From Symbiodinium natans (taxonomy: Eukaryota; Sar; Dinophyceae; Suessiales; Symbiodiniaceae): a stretch of 64,000 nucleotides of DNA. Positions within the stretch are counted from its first letter, which is position 1. The number at the start of each line of letters is the position of its first letter. The notes under the pieces are model-generated. The model ran no database searches. It saw only the letters and a list, made by a program, of their open reading frames with translations, and was not told where the DNA came from. This document shows, one piece after another, positions 14,730-26,993 of the stretch. Both the position numbers and the translations under genes were made by a program. Where the stretch lies: assembly GCA_905221605.1 (NCBI GenBank), contig CAJNDS010002608.1, positions 175,017-239,016 on the forward strand, read 5' to 3'.

Positions 14730-14887
14730 AGACTCTGCGGTCGTCTTTTCAAGGTCCAGGGTCACTTTTTCAACCCAAAACACGAAATCTGCTACTTCTG
14801 AAGTGACATGTACGTCGTAAAGACCCTTCAATGAGTTCAGGTCCGGGTGGCCATTGGCAGGAGTCCACTCCGCGTCGCCGCCATCAC
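14730..14887 (-). CDS. Candidate exon of an unrecognised minus-strand gene
   Basis: After a candidate acceptor CTTCGAG|G at 14888 the minus strand reads GDGGDAEWTPANGHPDLNSL, then KGLYDVHVTSEVADFVFWV and EKVTLDLEKTT. The composition is balanced and protein-like, unlike the surrounding repeats. Donor not identified, so the low border is approximate. No family recognised. It may join the exon candidate at 15017-15113. Confidence 0.35.
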
Positions 14888-15016
14888 CTCGAAGCAGCGG
14901 AAGCCGGAGCAAGATTCTTGTGGCTTTGTTTAGGGTTTGTGAATTTCTTGGGGATTTAATAGTTAGTCGGTCACCACTCTTTCTGTTTGTGACTCTTGCT
15001 GCGATTCGTGGCGTAC

Positions 15017-15113
15017 TTGAATGTGACAACTACGCATTGAGAACTGACATGGCAGCTTGCGACAGTTGCGATACATGTCCAGTAGCTCATTCATGGGTTC
15101 ACTCTTTATAAAC
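15017..15113 (-). CDS. Candidate exon of an unrecognised minus-strand gene
   Basis: Acceptor GGATTTAG|G before 15113 and GT donor (CAA|GTACGC) below 15017. The 97 bases are one base plus 32 codons reading FIKSEPMNELLDMYRNCRK then LPCQFSMRSCHIQ. The frame also stays open past the donor to a stop at 14963, so this could be a terminal exon. Amphipathic, protein-like; no domain recognised. Confidence 0.35.
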
Positions 15114-16558
15114 CTAAATCCGGGAACCTTCCTCACCAGGTTAATTAAGAGTTTAGGGTTTGTCTTCCCCCGCCATCCGGCAAACTTCTGAGGGTGGGAC
15201 GCGCAAGCTGAGACGCCACTTCGGCGGAAGGGGCGAGTCGTTCGTGCCCAGAGTGGCTGTGCATGGAGATGCCACGAGCCACACGTGGATAAGTACACAA
15301 AGAGGGGATTGGGGATGGGGTTGTTGGAAGGCTGTGGGATTACAAGAAGTGCTGCAAGTTAGTTTGGTTTTCAAAAACGGAGCACACAAGCACATTCTCA
15401 AGCACATAGAAACCGCAGGTTTGCAACTGAGGTTCGAGTGTGCCCCTGATGTGTCTCAGTCCAGCACACCCCGGAGTTGCACTGGAAGCTTGTAGGCAAA
15501 AACATTGGGTTTGAGCCCTAGCCCCCCCACCATGCCGCCCAAACCCTGAACCCACCACCTCAAAGAAACACGCAAAGGTTCGAACCACAACATTGGCTCC
15601 CATAATCCCTTCCAGCGGATCGAGTGCCGGACACCGCCAGCCGCAGGTTCGGCAGTGCCTTGCGGACCTGCGCTAAGGCACCGAGGCCTCACAAGAAGGA
15701 AGCAGGGATGAAGGCGTCAAGGGCTTGAGGGCTCAAGGGTCTTTAAGGCTTTAAAGGCTTGAAGGCAGAAGGGTTGGAGGGCTTATGGGTTTGAGGGCTT
15801 GGTGGGCTTAGCGGGTTTCTGCAGGTTTAGGGTTTTTCTAAGCCCGAAATACAACAAAAAGTTGCAGGGCTCAGCTTACAGGGCTTGACGCTCGAAATCC
15901 GTCCGTTTGGCCGTGCATCCCAGTCACTGAGGGACCAGAATCACCCTTGAGCTACAGTCACCGTTTTGGCAGTTTCAGACCCTGACTTTCAAGCTCCCCC
16001 CCCCCCCCACCCACCCCGCCCTCCCCCCCATCTGCGCAGGAATTTGCGCATGCTGTGGCGGTATTGGGTGTACTACTGATTATATTTAAGGTGATCTAGA
16101 TGTTCGCATTTGGGCTGAATGCTCATGATGCAAAAACATGTCAAATTGCTACCCAGTATACAGGTATTGTGCACAGTTGAGGGGAGGGGAAAAGACAAGA
16201 GCAGCAAACTACTAACCCCAAACCCAGAACCGGTCCGCCCGTTGCTTTTTGGCTCCCAGGCAGCTGAGGCAGGGATGGTGGGTGACGTGCATGATGAAGT
16301 CGCCCTCCACCTGCCCGGTGAAGGTCTGCCCGGTCAAGGTCTCACTAAGGACTGGAACCACTCGAGGGGGCTCTGGCTAGGCGATCTGGTGGCTGTTCCA
16401 CGACAGTTTGCAAGTTCTAAGACTTTGAGCAAAATTCGAGCATTCTTGAGAAGGCTTGAGGGAGTTCGTGAACTTGGACCCAATATTGAGGGTTAAAAGG
16501 AGAATCGCAATAAACAAAAGCTGCTGAAGACTACTTGCGCCATATCCGGCCGACAGAC
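15114..16558. other. Spacer with telomere-like words and possible further exons
   Basis: 15345-15445 on the minus strand could be another exon of the same gene (acceptor CATCAG|G at 15446; reads GTLEPQLQTCGFYVLENVLV). From 15720 to 15850 the plus strand is a run of GGCTT/GGGTTT-like words. A C homopolymer-rich patch lies at 15996-16028. On the plus strand about 16370-16495 reads as moderately protein-like. Confidence 0.35.
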
Positions 16559-16725
16559 CTCAACATGCGCCAGAAGCTTGTCCCAAGCAGCTTCTAAGAC
16601 AAATACAAAGGCCACAATGTCACGAAAGGAAGCATGTAGTTCTAGGAGCTCCCGAAGCGTGTCGTAGCATGTCTGGTCCGACAGAAGAAACGTTCCCCCG
16701 CAGCCAGGAACGGAAAGGCTGCCTC
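16559..16725 (-). CDS. Candidate exon of an unrecognised minus-strand gene
   Basis: Acceptor GTCCAAG|G before 16725 and GT donor GAG|GTCTGT below 16559. The 167 bases are two bases plus 55 codons; the middle reads GTFLLSDQTCYDTLRELLEL then HASFRDIVAFVFVLEAAWDK. Predicted helical and partly hydrophobic; no family recognised. The acceptor and phase match the style seen in the tubulin gene. Confidence 0.4.
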
Positions 16726-17898
16726 CTTGGACTAAGGCAGCTTCTGACCCCGAAGAACAAAAAACAAAAGGTGCCACTGGCGACATGAGAGAACAAAATG
16801 CCGCTGAAGGCCTCGGAATTCAAAGCCACCTCCGCCTGCCGAGGTTTGTGGAGGGCGTTCGGGGAGGCCTTAGCCGAGTCCGGGTTGCTTCCCAAGGGCC
16901 GGTTGAGGACCGAGCCCCTCCCCCACAATCGAGTTACCCATATTCTTTGATACTTTCGTCATTGTTAATGAACACATGAATACGATCACTAAAGTGTGTA
17001 TGTCAGGAGTTTCGGGCTTACGGGTTAGGGATAAAGCCTAATTCCAATCCCCGAACGGCAGCCTATTCTGGATTAAGCTGCTGACCAGGTTGTCCAGCTC
17101 TGTCAACGGAAAGGTTCGCAGCAAGCATCGCGCTTCATTTTCCGTGCTCTAAGCCCAAACCCGAAACACGGCAAGCGGAGGCGACCCGATGGACCAATCT
17201 AATTATGTAGGATGGTTTTTGGGTACGAGTAGTTTATGTTATCAGTATACCACAAGGGTTATGAGAGGACATGGCAAAGAACTGCCTGCATAAACCTCTG
17301 AGCCCCTACGCACTAAACTCTCCCCCTCCCCCCACTTGAACCCTCACTCCCCAACCCCAACCATCCCAAACCCGAAAACCTTTTCTGGAGGCCTCTTGGA
17401 GCAGACCCAAAAGCCAGAGCAGGGCTTGGAACCTCGGGATCTGAGCAGCTGTAGGGACTTGGGAGCTGAGGTCAGGGATTTGTGAGCTACTTAAATGGGG
17501 GTCCGGACTTTGAAGGGGTTAGAGAATCAAGTCCGCGTTGCCAAGGTAATGATTCCCAAAACGCCAAGCCATCAGCAGCTCTAAGCCACCACCTACCTGC
17601 CTTCTCGTGTCAGGAACCCCTTGCTATGGCTGCAGAAAGCTGATGGGGACGCAGGTCTGGGAACTTTTCCCATGCAAACTCTAAGCCTCCAAGCCTCCAA
17701 GCCTCTAAGCCTCTAAGCCCTAAACCATGTGCAGCTATAAACCGCATCCTAGGCCTGGCTTGACGGATGCCATACCTGTCTGGTTATATAAAAATGTAGG
17801 ATAAAGCTAGGAAGGTCTGCAACATCAATGACGATGCAGTGGTTCTTGCAAGAAAACACAAGCCCACTTTCCACGCGGCCGGGGGCTACTACTCACGG
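16726..17898. other. Spacer, no gene recognised
   Basis: Contains scattered CCCTAAA-like words (17280-17390, 17685-17730) and unique sequence. This is downstream of the caspase-fold gene and should include its 3' UTR near 17860-17898. Confidence 0.5.
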
Positions 17899-20402
17899 CT
17901 ACACGATGAAACTGCGTCGTGAAGTAGCCGGACAGCGGAACCAGCTGCTCGAATTAACTCTCCACAGCATCGCAGTAGCATCAGAAATGGCACTGAATGC
18001 AGGTGTGGTAGTAGTACTAAGCGCTATGCAGCACAGCAATGACTCTGAGAGTTCTGCATTGAATTCAGCATAGCTGTAGTAAACGCCATTATGCTGGTTA
18101 GGGCAGAGGCTAGTAGGAACCAGTCTATACATGCCTTTGGCAGCAGCTTTAATCATCGCATATCCCGGAAACAACACGCACACGCTAACGCTGAACCGCA
18201 CAAGCTTTAACACTCGTTTGATGACCCATTCCTGTCTATAGTTCACACAGCGCTGCTCATATGCTAGCAAAGATGAAGAAAACTCATCCACATGGGATCT
18301 AAACTCCTGGATGTCCCCGGCCAGTAAAGAAGCAAACATCAAGGGCATGCGCCAAATGACTGCTAGCCTTGCCGCATCCGTAAGAAGTGATCCCTCCGCA
18401 TAAGCATGCAACGCATTGCGAAAATGAGACGCGCACTCTCGTGCGTCTCGATGAAGCGTGCCGCCGCACGCGTAGAGAAACCTCCCCCGGAAGGCCGCAA
18501 AGCGGCGGCGCCCCGCCCTGGCCGCGGAGACGCACAGCGGGAAGCGGCATCCACATGACACGACCACTGCGCGATCACGACCAACGCGCCCCAGATGCCC
18601 CCGCCGCGGCCCCCAAGATGCAGGCGACGAGCCTCCGCAGGGCCGCGAACCCACCAGCGCTGATGATGTACCGCCCGGCCGCCCAGACACCGGGCCCGGC
18701 CGGCACAGCAGCGGCTCCGACCCACCAACCCACCAGCAACGATAAATGCTGCGAGCGGGGCCCCAGCGGGAATCACCCCCCGCAGCGCCTTGCAGACGGC
18801 CTGCTTCAGAGCACCCGCGCCGCGCAGGAAGCCCGCCCAGCGGAGGAAATGAGGTTGCGCTTTCAGCGTTGCCAGCTTCTTGAGAAGCTGCACTGCCAAA
18901 CTCCCGGCAATGATTTCTTCTACCCTTCCTCGGAAAAATGGCTCAACACTGCAAGCTTCAACTTCACATACAACCTTCTCCACCAGGCACTCAATCCGAC
19001 CAATCTTTCGCTCAGCTGACGCGAGGTTGCTGTTTCGTCTCGACTGGTTTGCAAAAACGGCATCTGTGACAAGCACCGTGGCTTTGTCACACAGATACTT
19101 GGCTTGCATGATGTTGATCATGCACATTACACAGTGAACATTGCGAGGACGCACGCCGTGGCTTCTGATAGCAGTCACATAGTCCACTGTTCTTAGAAAG
19201 CGACGCTGGCGGCTTGTCTTCTCAACGGCCACATCCCTCAGAATCATGATGGCACGCGCCTCTTCCGACAGTGCTGCACTGCAAACCAGCTGCTGCCGCC
19301 GACGAAGGCTAAAACTGGCCCGGTGCTTCCGCAAGACGTCCACATCACTTGCTGCCCACTGGATCATCCTTGCCTTCGACATGCTTACCAACAGCGTTGG
19401 GACGGGTGAAGAGTTCGACGTACTGGGATCCACGAACAAAATGTCTTTGGACATTGCGTAAGCTGTGCTGTAGATACAGGGCTTCTGCCTCCCGAAGCCG
19501 CAGGAGGTTCGCACATCATGCATGTGTGAGCAGATGCCCTGGAAGACACAGTCCAGCGAACATCTCCCACTGCCGCGCTTTCGGAGCGTCTCCAAGAAGG
19601 CTGCCACAAGAAATCCATGTGACGACTCCTTGTCATAGTAGAAGGCGCACCGCCCCGATTCGCAGGCGAAAACAGTGAAAAAATTGGGGCGGCTGCTTCT
19701 GCTCGATGCCTTGTGCTGGTCAACTGAACAGCCTAGACCCTGCCACCACATCAGAAGCTGATGCCATCGTCCAAACTGCCTGTGCTCCCGGCAGCAATCC
19801 AGCAAAAAGACGAAAACTGCACGGGATGCACGATGTGTCTCGTGGATATTGGCTAGATCTGCTTCTAAATCGTCAAAACAGACTGCCTCAGCTAAGGGAT
19901 GCCACGTCAGAACTTGCCAAAGCGCTCTCAGGGACCATCGCCCAACTGCAATCCACCCCAGAAGGCACAACACTACCAGCACTATCCAAGACAAATGCCC
20001 CGGACATAGCTCCACATGACTGGGGGAAAGGGAGAGTGATGCTAGCAATGACAGCACAGAAGAAAGCAGAGTCGACACTGGCATATATGGCAGTTCCTTG
20101 GCGAAGTCAGCTGGTATAAGATACAGGCGACCCGCAACTGTCACTCCATGGCCGGAGTAGAGCCACAAAGAAAGCGAGGAGTGTGTGTTTTGAAGTGACT
20201 GTGCCGTGAGCCGGGGTAAGCTTCGTAAATCTGCAGCCGTCGCATCCTTGAAAGGAACTTCACACTCGAATCCACACTCTTCCAGGATGTCATGTGCAAC
20301 GTCAACATCGTGGAAAGCGTTTGCAATGTCTTCCCACCAATTGACACACTGGCCCTTTTGGGCATATGATTTGTTTCCGATCAGGAACGCAGTTCGCACC
20401 AT
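17899..20402 (-). CDS. Caspase-fold (peptidase C14) protein with long unknown C-terminal region
   Basis: Modelled exons: 20079-20402, 18730-19886, 18481-17899; 2064 bases, about 687 residues, stop TAG at 17899. I chose the ATG at 20400-20402, directly before RTAFLIGNKSY; the frame extends upstream only to a GTG. Residues 1-270 match a C14 domain: FLIGNKSY first strand, LYSGHG with catalytic His85, LYLIPAD, then FLLDCCR with catalytic Cys about 140, and a p10-like part with FFTVFACESG and SHGFLVAAFLETL. Such proteases (metacaspase/paracaspase-like) cleave regulatory targets, usually in stress or cell death. Residues 290-687 have no domain I recognise; they are helical with hydrophobic stretches (APLAAFIVAGG and SVCVLFPGYAMI). 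Intron 1 (about 19887-20078) is open in frame and its donor is ambiguous; without splicing it would insert 64 hydrophobic residues between the His and Cys. Intron 2 (18482-18729) is GT-AG|G and shifts frame, so it is well supported. Confidence 0.82.
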
Positions 20403-22309
20403 TGCGCGCACGGCCACCCGCTTCTGTCCGCGGTTTCACGGAACCCTGAAGCCCTCGACTCAACAAGCTAGACCAACTACAGCACAGAGCCTGAAAACTG
20501 GCTGGCAAGTAGAGACTCTGAGCCCCGCATACCACAATACTCCAGTACGGTGGAAGCAACCTTGCGGCATCGCCCTTTCCTGAGAAGCCCCATGGCGGCA
20601 AAAGCTGTGGCTGCTGTCAGTGAGGCAAGGAACTCGAAAATTAGTTGCACTTGCAATGTGATAGCAATACTGCAGCACAGTCAACGAGCTGCGCACCGCA
20701 TACAGTACAGCATATTGTTCATTTGGGCTTCACCCGAAAGTTCTGAAGCCAATGAAACCCAAACTTTCAGGATCTTTCAAGGTTTCGGGGCTCGGGGGTT
20801 TAGGGCCCCCGAATTTCCTAACTAAAACTTCTCACACACACACACGCTACAAGGCGCCCAAGCTCGGCGTGATTGGAGCGGTCGTGCGCCAAAGGCGCGG
20901 AGGCCTCAGGCCCCGAAACAACAGACAAATTCAATTTGGGGGTTGGGTTGGGGCTTAAGGGTAAACAAGTTCTGGGACCCTTGGACCTCTAAGACTTAAG
21001 AGGACATTTTTAGAGCACGGCGATGCTGTTCTTCTGCTGAACCCCGGTTTTTCTTGTTCTATGTGCCTTGCAGCAGACATTCGCCGCCGTGGTTACGTAG
21101 TCGATGGGTTGCGCTCGAAGGCTCCAGTCAGAGAACGAGAAGGTGCCAGTCAGAAAGCGTTGAAGTAGAAAAGTCCCAATGCGAGAATGCAACAAGCTTC
21201 GAAGCGTCGACTGCAGCCGCGCAACCCATCGGAAGACACATGTGGTCATTTGGCCAGTAGGTCGCGTCCCAAGTCCCAGGGCTCCTCGGCCTGCTAGTTT
21301 TCCAATTGGGGCCTTGCTATTTTCGGACTGGGCCCTGTGCGTTTTCTGATCTTTGTCGCACCGTTTTAAGTCGGAAGTTTTTCTGACGCAGCCCGGCGTG
21401 GTCGGACAGATGCTAGCCGCTAACCTTGAACATTGCTTCGACACGTAGGCCAGCACTCTCAGTGGCATAGCGGGGATCCCCACCCATGGCCCAAGGAACC
21501 CTTGGAAGCGTGCAGAAGTCCGAGGGCCCGGCCAGGAGGCCCACGTGCCTTGTGCCGGCCTGGCTGATTTTGGTGTCTACTGGCTGGCCCAAGTTACTCC
21601 CCAAAGCCCTCAAGCCGAAAGTGCGCTCCTAGGGTGTCCAGTATCCCCCCGACAAGGACATCGGCCTGGTAGCTTTTAAGCATACACCTGGGCTCTGCCC
21701 TCAGCTACCGTCACCGCCCACCAATGCCCTGCTCAGACCCTCCAAAGAAGCTTCCGACGGCGGCACTGGCGCTGGGCCAAACTCTTCTTCGCCAGAGAGG
21801 CCTAGGCTGAGGTGGCTGGAACACACCCCAGCGTCACTCCTCAAGAAGAGAACGTTTGCAGCCTAAACTTCTGAAATTCCAATAATAGGGGCCCAGATAG
21901 CTGGAAAGTGTAGCAACTACAATCTACAAGTGAGGGGAACGCGGTACTTGAATCGCAGAAAGGATTAAATGCTCAGGGCTCGACTCGCCGGCACAGAAAC
22001 TCGGAAGGATGCCAAGCAGCGGATGCCTGGAATCTTGTAGGTTCCGGGTTTACTAATTAAGGGCTTTGATCAGGGTTGGCGAAGTGAGAACCGGGTTTTA
22101 GGTTCAGGAGGGCCTGGGTTTACTCCCGATCTGAGAAACTCCATAACAGACCCCCATGGTTTAGGTTGATGCCACCATGCGATGTCCACTGGCACCGAGA
22201 GCCCGTCTGGAACTAGATGACGGTTCAAGGTTTCAGGTTCATCGGGTTTATCGGGTTTATGGGGTTTGTGGGGCTTGTAGGGCTTCTAGACTTCATAAGT
22301 TTGCAAGGC
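20403..22309. other. Spacer, possible exon at about 21065-21260 (minus)
   Basis: Telomere-like words at 20430-20460, 20800-20830 and 20940-20960. On the minus strand about 21065-21260 reads as protein-like (RWVARLQSTLRSLLHSRIG then TFLLQRFLTGTFSFSDWSLR), but no acceptor/donor pair with consistent phase was found, so I do not call it an exon. Confidence 0.4.
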
Positions 22310-22316
22310 TTATGGG

Positions 22317-22425
22317 TTGGGATGTTCCCCCTTATACTAACAGTCCTTTCTAGCGATTCTACTAGGGGGTACTAGACTCCCCACTAAGGACTGTTAGTAG
22401 TTAGTATGAGGGGGAACATCCCAAT
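22317..22425. mobile_element. MITE-like inverted-repeat element
   Basis: Left arm 22317-22347 (starting TTGGGATGTTCCCCC) pairs with right arm 22387-22424. The pairing is exact except for one base and a 7-base insertion (TAGTAGT-like) in the right arm. The element is followed by one T and flanked by TTATGGG at 22310-22316 and 22426-22432, a candidate 7-bp target-site duplication. It is too short to encode a transposase, so it would be non-autonomous. Caveat: TTATGGG-like words are common in the surrounding degenerate repeats, so the duplication could be chance. Confidence 0.72.
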
Positions 22426-22432
22426 TTATGGG

Positions 22433-23738
22433 GCTAATCGGATTTTAGGGCCCAGAGTTCAGGAGCATTGGGGCCGTCGGAGCGGGTTTCCAGACATACC
22501 GATACTGCCGCGCTCGGGAAGGTGGGAGTGTACTGAGGGTTTAGGGTTCAGGGTGTAGTGTGGCTAGAAACAGTGGGGGGGAAGATGAGGGAAGTGGGGC
22601 CATGCGGAGCCTCCGCAACCCTGAAGCTCTTAACTAATGGGTTCGAAGATAGATGCTCTCTACAACAGGGGGGCTGCTACGACATCAGGGTCACGGTCTC
22701 GTTTTGCTTTTTTTGGTGGGATCCTTCTTGCGGATACTTCTGAGCTGATTCGCAGCGCTGCTTCTGCGCCTTAAGGCCCTTCGCCGGCCTCGAACCGCTG
22801 TCCCCGCACTGGCTTCCAGCCGCCTCGGGATTTAGGGTCTAGGGTTTTCGGGTACGAACACTTTTGAAGATTACATTCAACGAGGTGAAGCAGCTACGGC
22901 TGCGGGGCTTAAACAGCTACAGTAGGAATCATGATGTAAAGCACTGACTGAAGTTTGAAAACGTCAATTGGTTTGGCCTGATTCAGACGGAGGTGCTGGC
23001 AGTCACAGAATCACAGCAGTATCAAAGAGCTGACTACAACCACATACAAAACAATACGATACTAAAGAAACATACAGCCGAGTAATCAACGCTGATGAAA
23101 CAATCCATTGCAACAGGCCAAAATAACTGGGGAAGAAGGCAAGCAGCCAATTCACGACAAGAAGAACCATGGCCTACCTGTATTATTGCACTTCCAAACG
23201 CAGTTTTCTTCATGCATGTCATCAGTTGTCACATTCTACAAAACTCTGTTTGCGTGCTTTTAGATCATGTATGTGTATGCGCTACTATTCATGTTGTCAT
23301 TTTTGGTGTTAAGCGCAGGGACCTTCGAGATGGCAGCCTGTGACACGTGGAGTGTTGTTGGCATCCTTATAAAAGCCCCGTAATTTAGAGCCCCGGAAGC
23401 CTAAATTCTAAAGTCCTGCACAACCAATCCCTAAACCCTGAAGCGTTAAAAACCCCACGCCCTGCACCCTAAACCTGGCCCTAGACCCTAAATCCCCTGG
23501 TTGCGCCGGCAACCCCCAAGGCCATGGCCGACGAGCGGCAGATGCGAAAGCATCATCGGCCTGTCCGCACAGAGGAGGGTTCAGGGTTTCGGGTTTCGGG
23601 GGTTTCCCAAAATACGGGGTGCAGGGGTTCCCAAAATATGGACGAAAGCATTTGGGGGGCACCCCTATCTTGGGAAAGACACATCTGGGTGGTACGGATT
23701 CGGGGTGCTCCACGTCTCCAGTCCAAACACACCCCTTT
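22433..23738. other. Spacer, no gene recognised
   Basis: TTTAGGG-like words at 22530-22560 and 22825-22845 and CCCTAAA-like words at 23430-23490. 22860-23340 is AT-richer and unique, with no exon identified. Confidence 0.45.
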
Positions 23739-24002
23739 TCAAAGATTTCGGTCCCAACATCTCATGACAGAGTCCACAGTTGGCGACAAGTAGGGCCTTC
23801 CGGTCCGTTCCCTAAACTCCACGCAGTTATATGTCCCTCCTAGACCACAACGCGGGCCATGATACTTCAGAAAGGCAAACAAACTGTCTGTGGAACCCTC
23901 TCTGGTAACATCAAGGATGGTTCGAAGTATGATGTAGAACAACTCCCATGTCAAGTCGCCTTGCGCACACCCAAACGCGCCAGGAGCTGATACGTGAAGA
24001 AC
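23739..24002 (-). CDS. Candidate (terminal) exon of an unrecognised minus-strand gene
   Basis: Acceptor TTGCCTAG|G before 24002, then an 88-codon frame to a TGA at 23739. It reads VLHVSAPGAFGCAQGDLTWE then LFYIILRTILDVTREGSTDS and LFAFLKYHGPRCG; the last 35 codons are less convincing, and a donor near 23845 is possible. A small upstream exon at 24098-24158 (CGGAG|G acceptor, CAG|GTACCC donor, 61 bases ending in phase 0) would join in frame. A competing frame across the same borders also stays open for about 30 codons, so the model is tentative. Confidence 0.33.
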   Translation of the reverse strand, partial: VLHVSAPGAFGCAQGDLTWELFYIILRTILDVTREGSTDSLFAFLKYHGPRCGLGGTYNCVEFRERTGRPYLSPTVDSVMRCWDRNL

Positions 24003-24158
24003 CTAGGCAAGCCAGCAGGCAGCACATTTAACGTGATCGTGGAGGATGTGGGGGAGCATGAGCATGGGATTGGTTGAGTGTTTAGGCCTTCGGGTACCTG
24101 CTGGCCCAGGCACGGGCCCACGTGGAAGCACTCGCTGTCAACAAGGCTGCGCACGTAC

Positions 24159-26993
24159 CTCCGGCAACCCGGGCCTAGACCCATCCACCGCAGGAGAGTG
24201 GTCGGGAATAGATCCCAAAAGACATTCTCTGAGAGGGATGAGAGAGCTACCTAATACCCCAAATGAAGAACCCTGAGCCCGAAACATTCAGGGTTTCGCC
24301 GGCTTAGACGTGGCCGGCTTAGCCGGCTTCGGCGGCTTAGGGCTTCTGGGGACAGAGTTATAGGGGATAGGATTAGGGGGACCCTTGGGGATGTAGACCC
24401 TCTCAATAAGGTCCCTGTTTAAGGGTTCCCATTTGTTTGTCTTGAAGTTGGTGATCGCCCGCGGTTCCCCTAGCTTGTTCCTCAAAGCGTTTCCTAGCCA
24501 AGTGATGCTGATGCTTCTTGAACTGCCATTTTGACATCTGCTCGACCTTCATATCCCGCCATGTGGCGCGCTCAGCCATGACGGGAAACAACGTGGAGCC
24601 TCAGGCCCTTCTGCTACACTGCCCCTACAAGCAGGGCACACTAGCACTGCAGCCAAAACGTTCGCTGATGCTCTCTTGCGATGCTCATGCCGAAAAACAC
24701 CATTTAAGGGTCCCCCTAATCCTAGGAAGTCAGGATGATCCCCCTTACAGCAGCCATCTCGAGCTAAGGTGACCGGAAACCCTAAACTCTACACACTCTA
24801 CACCGCATCCAGGTCGCTGCTGCTCGTCCACGGGGAAGGGGACTGCCAGCAAGAGCCTGAGGCAGTCCGAGTTCGTGGAGGGTTTCGTGTTGTGAGAGTT
24901 TGGGGATTAGGAGGTTTGGGGCTTTGGGGCTCTTGCGCCAACTTCCTCCATGGGTCTTTTGCTGAGAGGGATGCTACGAACCCCCAAACCCTAAACCCTC
25001 AACCCTAAAAGGCCAACCTAAAGGATGCCCTCAACCCGAAACCCTGGATCGCTGAATTCAACAAGCAGAGTAGTTACGGAGGAGTCTGTCGTCTTAGGGT
25101 AGTTGGTAGTTCCGTGGGATTCCAAGGGCCCTTGCTTGGGGAGCCAAAAGACCTGAGCCAACCTTCTGTTCGGCCCTGAACACTCCAGGAGTTAACAATC
25201 AAAAACTCAAACCCGGGACGAATCCCGAAACTCTGGCAGGCCGAAACCCTTCTTGGGCGCTGTTTTAATCGCAGTGTAACTCGAATTACTCTCCCTTGCT
25301 CTGAACTCTTGCAGGTTAGTTTGGGCTTGGAGTTTAGGAAGTTTAGGGTTGTCTCGGAGATAAGAATTTGTTTCCCTTCCGATGCAGCACCTGGCAATGG
25401 CTTCGAGCTCATCCTCCCAGCCTGAGCCCGGCAACCCGCGGTGGGGCTTTGTGAGTGCAGAGCAGAAAAGGGGCGGGTTCTTGGGTTTGGGACCCCAGTC
25501 TGGTGTCAGGGCTTCTGGGCTCAACGTTGAGGGTGCCAGAGCTTACCGGCCTCAACTGGCAAATATGGCTCACGGCTCACGATAGTGTCTTTGTTCTGTC
25601 ACGGCCATTGGGAACTGCAAGTATAATGTGAAACAGACTATGTATGTGTTGCAGAGGTTGTAGAGCGAAAGCCTGGAAACCAACCTAAACCAACCCCTAG
25701 ACCTCCCGCCGCATGCACTTACGTTTGTAGAAACCAAATGTTAAGCGCACATTTTTCGCACAACCCTTCGTGCATCCATGGCCCACGATATTTACGTCTG
25801 CTGAAGTCGGCTCCGTAGACAAGTATGGCAAATAGAGGCTTTGACCTTGCCCAGAAGACGACACAATGTGCCTTCGGCAAGATGCCCCGGCGGAGCGCTA
25901 AACCCTAAACTCTAAACCAGGGTTCCCAAAAGTCTCAAGCCCAGTACACCGAAGGCTGAAGGCCTTCCAGCACCGAAATGCTCATATGTATAAATGTCTA
26001 GCACCCAAGTACACACACACACACACACCCTCTTTTTAGTTTTTGTATATACTGTTTTTTTTTTGTAAGGAGAGGTTTGTAGATTCCATGCTGCCGTGGC
26101 GCTCGACACTATCCGCGGCCAGACACCGGGGTCCAAGGAGTCGCTCACCTTGCTTCAGGGTGCTCCGGGGCTTCGGGATTTGGGTTTGCAACCAGGCGCT
26201 GACCGTTGCTTGTTCCTGCTGACGTCAGCTCACATCGGAGCCAGAGTTCTTTTTGGCTGAACTCCCAGACGCTGAGAGATCTCAACTCCAATCAGCCCTC
26301 TGAGTAGCCCTCAGTAAGCCCGATTCCTCTACCGAAAACTGACTTGCTGCTGCTCAAGCCGAAGAGAAGCTCTGGAAACCCAGAATCTACAAACCCCAAA
26401 GCACTCCCATCCCATCGCTTCAGTTGGCCTGGTAGAGAGCGTTGGCCAACAAGCACAGTGCATGACCTGGCTGCTGGGTTGGGAGCCAAGGGTGCTTCAA
26501 GGACATGCAAGGATAGCTACTAGGGAAACCCGAAGGAACCCGGATATCTAGGGCCCATTGTTGGTCTTGGGAGGCTGGAAGTCTAGCGAAGTGCGCGTAC
26601 TTCGCCTGACGGTGGGTCCCTTTTGCGAATTAAGGGGTATAAGGAGGGACCTCTAGAAGGGACCCTTCACCTTATTTCCCTATAAAACCTCTATATATAC
26701 CTTATATAGTCCCTATATACCTAAGTAGCCCCTACCCCTAGATAACCTCGAAGGTCCCGTGTAAGGGTCCCTATGTGACGCCGGACCAAAATGTCGCGGT
26801 CTACATGTCTGGGCCAGTTTCGTTAGGTTTGGTAGTAGCCTGAGCATGCTTTACAGCAACCAAGGTGGGCATAAAAGGGGCTTTCGGGGGGTCTACAAGC
26901 GGACCCAAACCCGAAACCCTAACACCCTAAATCACGGTTCCAACTTGACCCAAATCGGCCACCGGGCTCGGGCTTGTTAGGGGAACGAACAAC
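24159..26993. other. Spacer with possible minus-strand exons
   Basis: Around 24440-24590 the minus strand reads a charged, protein-like stretch (ERATWRDMKVEQMSKWQFKK), borders not resolved. The rest is unique sequence mixed with telomere-like words (24770-24800, 24975-25010, 25900-25920). A (CA)9-type run sits at 26011-26028. Around 26630-26770 a series of short GGGTCCC/CTATATA-like words recurs. Confidence 0.35.

Noticed and set aside
24159-24180. A 22-base intron joining two short open stretches
   Set aside because: Far below the shortest tubulin intron (75 bases), and the alternative of a GTACGT donor at the same place is equally good.
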